Source: JBBQXK01 sp052387255 (lineage in GTDB: Bacteria; Pseudomonadota; Alphaproteobacteria; Rhodobacterales; Rhodobacteraceae). Taken from it: a stretch of DNA of 64,000 nucleotides. Under the pieces are notes generated by a model. It saw only the letters and a program-made list of their open reading frames with translations. It did no database searches and was not told the DNA's origin. The position numbers were made by a program, and so were the translations under genes. Location: positions 13,382 through 77,381 of the forward strand of contig JBQTJI010000003.1 in assembly GCA_052387255.1 (NCBI GenBank), written 5' to 3'. The number at the start of each line of letters is the position of its first letter. Positions within the stretch are counted from its first letter, which is position 1. Below, piece by piece: positions 60,230 to 64,000 of the stretch.

Positions 60230-61118
60230 AGAAATGGGCCCGGAGCGGTGGGCTAACAAGATTACTCTCATGCTGAACGCGGTCCAGGGACTAGATCGTT
60301 TTCCTGTCGATGTGGAACGTTTGGCTTTTGAATACTCGAACAACGTGTTTCCAAACGACCCCATCACCAAAATTGTACCACGGGACTTTCCCGACTTTGA
60401 CGGAATATTGCGGAAAGGTAAGGGACAGGGGGAAGGGTGGCGGATTGGGTATTCGACACGAATGACGTCACGCGGACGCATTCGCTTCACCATCGCTCAT
60501 GAATTTGGCCACTATCTTGTGCATCGTCTGAAATACCCAGATGGCGTCTCATGCACTGCAGAAGATCTTGCAATTTGGGACAGCGAATACAACAGGGTCG
60601 AAGCCGAAGCTAACCTCTTCGCAGCATCGCTTCTCATGCCGCTTGATGCCTTTCGTCGGGCCGTTCCTGGCAGTATGGATGCCACGTTCTCGGACCTGAA
60701 TGAAGTAGCACAACAATTTGGTGTTTCCTTGACTGCGGCGACCCTACGGTGGCTTGGCTATACACAAAAACGAGCTTTGCTAGTTATTTCCAAGGATGAT
60801 TTCATCCTCTGGTCGAAACCAAGCAGACCTGCGTTGCGCTCCGGGGCATTCATAAGGACTGCTGGTCTTTCGCCGAAAGCAGTTCCCCTTGCATCACCCA
60901 TCAGATGTAATCCGAACTATGCGGACATCGATAATCCGGTCAGACATCGTCCTGGTACTTGGTTGAATGAGGAAGTGCTCGAATATCCGCTAGTGATCGA
61001 TCAATACGAATTGGGCATGTCGCTACTTCTGCTCCAAAATGCTTCTCCTGTTGCAGAGATTGCCGAAGAACCGGTGGAAGACGCTTTCGATCATTTCATG
61101 AAACCCAACCAGAGGTGA
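60222..61118 (+). CDS. ImmA/IrrE-type metallopeptidase, CapP-like
   Basis: A 298-aa protein with the zinc motif HEFGH at residues 93-97 and the third ligand in VEAEANLFAASLLMP (Glu128/Glu130 region). ImmA/IrrE peptidases cleave XRE repressors; in CBASS, CapP cuts CapH after sensing ssDNA and induces the defence genes. The ATG at 60222 overlaps the repressor stop (ATGACTGA); a TTG at 60210 is less likely. The remaining 160 residues form an unrecognised C-terminal domain, possibly the sensor. Confidence 0.82.
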   Translation: MTEEMGPERWANKITLMLNAVQGLDRFPVDVERLAFEYSNNVFPNDPITKIVPRDFPDFDGILRKGKGQGEGWRIGYSTRMTSRGRIRFTIAHEFGHYLVHRLKYPDGVSCTAEDLAIWDSEYNRVEAEANLFAASLLMPLDAFRRAVPGSMDATFSDLNEVAQQFGVSLTAATLRWLGYTQKRALLVISKDDFILWSKPSRPALRSGAFIRTAGLSPKAVPLASPIRCNPNYADIDNPVRHRPGTWLNEEVLEYPLVIDQYELGMSLLLLQNASPVAEIAEEPVEDAFDHFMKPNQR

Positions 61119-61226
61119 ACCTTCGCTTGGTCGCGCTGCGACAACTGTCGAGCGTCGGCTTCCAGTGATACGGCAGTGCAGCGTCTGCTCGGCGCGAGCG
61201 GCGGCTAAGGGCCGAAAACGACCGAA

Positions 61227-61248
61227 CCCGGCGGGTTTCCCCGCCGGG
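61227..61248. terminator. GC hairpin downstream of ssb
   Basis: CCCGGCGGG (61227-61235), loop TTTC, CCCGCCGGG (61240-61248). It lies 22 bp past the ssb stop on the minus strand. Confidence 0.5.
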
Positions 61249-61269
61249 CCCGAGGGGGAAATCCCGTTC

Positions 61270-61674
61270 TCAGAACGGGATCTCGTCGTCGCGGTCGACC
61301 AGCTCGGGGTTTTCGTTCTCGGCCGACTTCGGGCGGCTCAGGAAGTCGACCTTCTCGGCGATGATCTCGCAGCCGTAGCGGTCGTTCCCCATGCTGTCGA
61401 TCCATTTGGTGTAGTGGATGCGACCGTGGACGAGGACCTTCATGCCCTTTTCGCAATGCTCCGCGACCGTCTTGCCGAGACCGTTGAAGCAGGTGATGCG
61501 GTGCCATTCGGTGTCCATGATCCGGTAGCCGTTATCGTCGCGCAGGACGCGACCTTCCGAGAGGCGGGGGCGGGAGGTGGCGAGGCTGAAGTTGGTGATC
61601 TTGGTGCCGCCCTGGGTGGTGCGGGCTTCGGGGGTCTGACCGATGTTGCCGGCGAGGATGACGATGTTCTGCAT
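61270..61674 (-). CDS. ssb: single-stranded DNA-binding protein
   Basis: The 134-aa OB-fold protein begins MQNIVILAGNIGQTPEARTT and shows TEWHRITCFNGLGKTVAEHC and MGNDRYGCEIIAEKVDFLSR, with the acidic tip DRDDEIPF that recruits partner proteins. It is shorter than chromosomal SSB, typical of plasmid versions. ATG 61674 is used instead of an extended frame to 61719. It coats DNA during transfer or replication. Confidence 0.93.
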   Translation of the reverse strand: MQNIVILAGNIGQTPEARTTQGGTKITNFSLATSRPRLSEGRVLRDDNGYRIMDTEWHRITCFNGLGKTVAEHCEKGMKVLVHGRIHYTKWIDSMGNDRYGCEIIAEKVDFLSRPKSAENENPELVDRDDEIPF

Positions 61675-62100
61675 GGTAAGCTCCTGTGTGTCCTGTCTTC
61701 GGGACCGTCCCTTCGACAAGACCCGGAAAAAGCCCGTCGTTTGACGCGTGCACGGTGGACGGAACGGACGCCGGAAACCCCCAGAGGACCGGGGTGGAGC
61801 GGGCAGCCCGAAAAGGGCAACACGGCCCGGACTGACGCGGGGTTGCGCGCAGTCAACCGAACGGGATTAGGGGATTGTCAGTCGAAGGGATGGCCCAGGA
61901 GACAGAGATGCGCGGGGAGCCCGTGCCAGACCCTGTCATCCGGGCAATCGGGACTGCCTGACCCCCAAGTCCAGCACCTCACTGGCGACGAAAACTGCGA
62001 TCACCAGCCTCTGCCACCCCTGCCCCCGCCTTCCGGGAGTTGCGGCTCCCTGCCGCTACGGGCGATCGATACCGGGAGATTCAGGACACGGAGCGCATCA
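61675..62100 (+). other. 426-bp region between ssb and the H-NS-like gene
   Basis: No gene is seen. The stretch is GC-rich with pyrimidine-rich tracts (about 61990-62050). The open frame that enters the H-NS-like gene from upstream shows no ribosome site or recognisable product before 62101. Confidence 0.4.
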
Positions 62101-62418
62101 ATGGCTGATTACGAACTCGAGGCACTGTCGCTCCGCGAGCTGAAGAAAATGCAGAAGGACGTCGCCAAGGCGATTTCCACCTATCAAGATCGGCAGAAGG
62201 CGGAGGCCCGCGCCAAGGTGGAAGCTTTCGCCCGGGAACTGGGCTACTCTCTGGCCGAACTTGTCGGCACCGAGACGAAATCGTCACGCGCGCCCGTCGT
62301 GGCGAAATACCGGCACCCTGAGAACCCGGCACTCACCTGGTCCGGTCGTGGGCGCAAACCACAGTGGTTCGTGGAGGCGTTGGCTAGTGGGAAGTCGAAG
62401 GACGATCTAGCCGTATGA
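62101..62418 (+). CDS. H-NS/HvrA-like histone-like protein
   Basis: The 105-aa protein has an N-terminal coiled coil for oligomerisation (ELKKMQKDVAKAISTYQDRQ). The C-terminal DNA-binding motif HPENPALTWSGRGRKPQWF is the H-NS/HvrA core with its AT-hook-like GRGRKP. It would silence AT-rich foreign DNA or modulate the element's own genes, a common stealth function of conjugative elements. The ATG directly follows ACGGAGCGCATCA. Confidence 0.88.
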   Translation: MADYELEALSLRELKKMQKDVAKAISTYQDRQKAEARAKVEAFARELGYSLAELVGTETKSSRAPVVAKYRHPENPALTWSGRGRKPQWFVEALASGKSKDDLAV

Positions 62419-62435
62419 AGTTGCCGACGACTGGA

Positions 62436-63488
62436 TCAGTAGGTTTTTGATGGCACGACCTCGGGGAGGTCAAACTCGAACTCCTCGAGTTTCGGCCCCA
62501 TCACCCGTGTCGGCAGATTGGGGTCAGGTGCTTGGCCCCGGTGATGCCCTTTGACCAGAACGACTTTGCCGCTTCGGTAGTGCCGCTCATGCTCGGACAC
62601 CCAATGACGAACGGGACCGTTCCGCGCCTCGAGTGCTTGCCTCTCGAATTCGAGGCGAGCGGTTCTTTCCGCCATGTGCGCAGCGGCCTGCGGGCCGATA
62701 CGGATGGTCAGATGTGATTTCTGGGCGCCAAGGATCCACGACTTGCCAAACTTCCGGGCAGTCTTCGTGTCCTTGACGGTGAAGATTTCGGTTTCCGTTG
62801 GGATGATCCCGCCAAGATCCGGTGAGACCAGCATTGCAAACAGAGCGTAGGGAATGAACAGGTCATACCCGGTTTCAACCTTGTGCACCGTGCGCCTACC
62901 TTGGATCATTTCCATCGTATCGCCGCTCCGCACGCGGAAATCGACAACAGACCGACTGAGTTCGACTTCAACGTCGTCATGGTTCAATTGTCCTGTCGGT
63001 GTCCGCTTGACGAGCAGTGCGCAGATAGGATCGACGACGCGCGAATTCTCGCGGCGGTGGAACATCGTGATGCGCAGATGGCACTCGTTGCGGTCGTCAA
63101 GGAGGTAGCCGCGCAGGCCCGTGCCCAAAGGCTTGTCATCGTGCCTGGTTACAGGTGAAGCACGCTCAAATCGTGCAACGCCCAGCTCTCGATCGTCAAA
63201 CTCGACCCAAACGACGGGACCGGGAAGCTTCACCTCACCGAGGATCGCCATGGCGGGAACCCCAGCTTCCTCTGCCTGTTTGGCGACGGCATCGTGAAGC
63301 GTGTCAGTGTAGGCGGCTGCTAGGTGATCGAGCAGGAACACCTTGGCCTGCTGCAGCGCATAGAGCGCGTAGGCTCGGAACTGCCGCAGGTCGTCGGACA
63401 GTGCGAAGTGCCACATCAAGTCGTCTTTGGGAGCCGACTTACCCGCGAGCGACGATCCGTATAATGAAATCAATGTTTTATAGAGCAT
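62436..63488 (-). CDS. hypothetical protein, unrecognised
   Basis: A 350-aa protein from ATG 63488 (MLYKTLISLYGSSLAGKSAP). The first 80 residues are helical; the middle has strand-rich segments (GEVKLPGPVVWVEFDDRELG; DFRVRSGDTMEMIQGRRTVH) and the end is charged (ERHYRSGKVVLVKGHHRGQA). An upstream extension to 63662 has low-complexity content and no ribosome site. No family or motif is recognised. Its place at the edge of the backbone near an IS-like gene gives no firm clue. Confidence 0.6.
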   Translation of the reverse strand: MLYKTLISLYGSSLAGKSAPKDDLMWHFALSDDLRQFRAYALYALQQAKVFLLDHLAAAYTDTLHDAVAKQAEEAGVPAMAILGEVKLPGPVVWVEFDDRELGVARFERASPVTRHDDKPLGTGLRGYLLDDRNECHLRITMFHRRENSRVVDPICALLVKRTPTGQLNHDDVEVELSRSVVDFRVRSGDTMEMIQGRRTVHKVETGYDLFIPYALFAMLVSPDLGGIIPTETEIFTVKDTKTARKFGKSWILGAQKSHLTIRIGPQAAAHMAERTARLEFERQALEARNGPVRHWVSEHERHYRSGKVVLVKGHHRGQAPDPNLPTRVMGPKLEEFEFDLPEVVPSKTY

Positions 63489-63665
63489 TCCATCGGCCCC
63501 CGCACCGTCTTGGTCAGCTTCCGACGAACGCCTTCGATGATCAAGCGGCTTTGAAGGCAGCCGCGCCGACCACTTGTCGTCTCCTCCCGCCGGGAAGCCG
63601 GAACGGTTGACAAGGGAAAGGCCCGGATCGGGGCATCTGTCCCGACGCCGAGCCCTCGGCACTAA

Positions 63666-63686
63666 CCGTGGGCATCATGCCCACGG
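63666..63686. terminator. perfect 10-bp hairpin at the stop of the small exported gene
   Basis: CCGTGGGCAT (63666-63675) and ATGCCCACGG (63677-63686) are perfect inverse copies around one base. The stop codon of the minus-strand gene (63677-63675) lies at the centre. Likely a terminator built into the gene's end; no T-run. Confidence 0.5.
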
Positions 63687-63839
63687 GTCGACCTCAGCGA
63701 CCACTTGAACCTCGTCGCCGTCGATTTCATCGGCGGGGACGGCACCGAAGGTTCCATCCCCTGCCTGGAAGACGACGATCGAGACCATGAGCGTTGCGGC
63801 GAGGGAGGCTGCGAAGGCGTGAGCATCTTTGCGGGACAT
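63675..63839 (-). CDS. small exported or membrane-anchored protein
   Basis: A 54-aa product beginning MSRKDAHAFAASLAATLMVS with a hydrophobic stretch to IVVFQAG and a short acidic tail (DEIDGDEVQVVAEVDPWA). AGGAGCC lies about nine bases before the ATG at 63839. It looks like a signal-anchored periplasmic peptide. Its gene is too short for routine callers but has a good ribosome site and ends in a terminator hairpin. Function unknown. Confidence 0.5.
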   Translation of the reverse strand: MSRKDAHAFAASLAATLMVSIVVFQAGDGTFGAVPADEIDGDEVQVVAEVDPWA

Positions 63840-63931
63840 CTGTTTGGCTCCTGTCTTGGAGGCGGGGGACCATCCCCATATGCGCTAACTTAAATGTTGG
63901 CAGGGGAGGCTTTGCGTGATTCAACATTGGG

Positions 63932-64000
63932 ATGAAGCATGAGATTTCTTCCGATGATGGGTGGTCCGGGGTTCTTTCGCGGATCGGTACTGCCGATGCG
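63932..64000 (+). CDS. probable IS4-type transposase, N-terminal fragment (runs off right edge)
   Basis: Twenty-three codons from ATG 63932 read MKHEISSDDGWSGVLSRIG, which resembles the N-terminus of IS4-family transposases of Rhodobacterales (DDGWSGVLSRIG-type start). No terminal inverted repeat can be confirmed because only the beginning is present. A second open frame from 63939 is equally short. Weakly supported. Confidence 0.4.
   Translation, partial: MKHEISSDDGWSGVLSRIGTADA

Overview
The window is GC-rich and reads as accessory or plasmid-like DNA from an alphaproteobacterium, most likely Rhodobacterales. The basis is codon usage, the HvrA-like H-NS protein (TWSGRGRKPQW motif), the VirB/VirD4-plus-Toprim/strawberry-notch gene set, and the DUF932/DUF2493/DUF6878/DUF6915 housekeeping genes common on roseobacter and Paracoccus/Rhodobacter replicons. 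The genus is inferred, not proven. No rRNA, tRNA or CRISPR array was seen.

Layout. (1) 1-6.06 kb: a carbohydrate locus with a fucose/arabinose-isomerase-like gene running off the left edge, a divergent ribose-type ABC transporter (binding protein, DUF2291 lipoprotein, double ATPase, permease) and a DeoR/GlpR regulator. (2) 6.4-12.1 kb: a second sugar ABC operon (CUT1 type: binding protein, two permeases, ATPase) with a glycoside-hydrolase-like DUF5060/DUF4038 enzyme inside it. (3) 12.2-26.6 kb: a VirB type IV secretion operon (two lytic transglycosylases, VirB2-B6, B8-B11), followed by a VapBC toxin-antitoxin pair. (4) 26.6-31.1 kb, leftward: VirD4 coupling protein, relaxase and MobC-like protein, with a large nested palindrome beside mobC that is a good oriT candidate. 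(5) 31.9-34.4 kb: ParA-like ATPase with a partner gene and small genes including a WGR protein. (6) 34.6-43.7 kb: a cargo/defence block with a class II Fic enzyme, a serine recombinase, a three-gene ABC-3C conflict operon (component, middle component 6, DUF2326 ATPase) and a convergent type IIG-like restriction-methylase. It is closed by a second WGR gene. (7) 44.0-56.7 kb: plasmid/ICE housekeeping with DUF2493, Toprim, a giant strawberry-notch methylase-helicase, a PemK/Phd-type toxin-antitoxin pair, several small conserved genes, a RadC-like JAMM protein and DUF932. (8) 57.0-61.1 kb: a short type II CBASS (CD-NTase, E2-only protein, patatin phospholipase CapV) with a divergent CapH/CapP-like repressor/metallopeptidase pair. 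The CD-NTase carries an in-frame amber codon. (9) 61.2-64.0 kb: SSB, H-NS-like protein, an unknown 350-aa protein, a small exported protein, and the start of a probable IS4-type transposase at the right edge.

How it fits together: T4SS, VirD4, relaxase, MobC and oriT candidate form a complete conjugation module. ParA, the strawberry-notch protein, Toprim, SSB and H-NS look like maintenance functions of the same element. Sugar uptake operons and at least four conflict systems (VapBC, PemK/Phd, ABC-3C with a IIG enzyme, CBASS) are its cargo. The most notable points are the ABC-3C operon inside a WGR-bounded island, the regulated but apparently nonsense-mutated CBASS, the VirB5-like scaffold carrying a transglycosylase domain, and several previously unremarked operator-like and oriT-like sequence structures.
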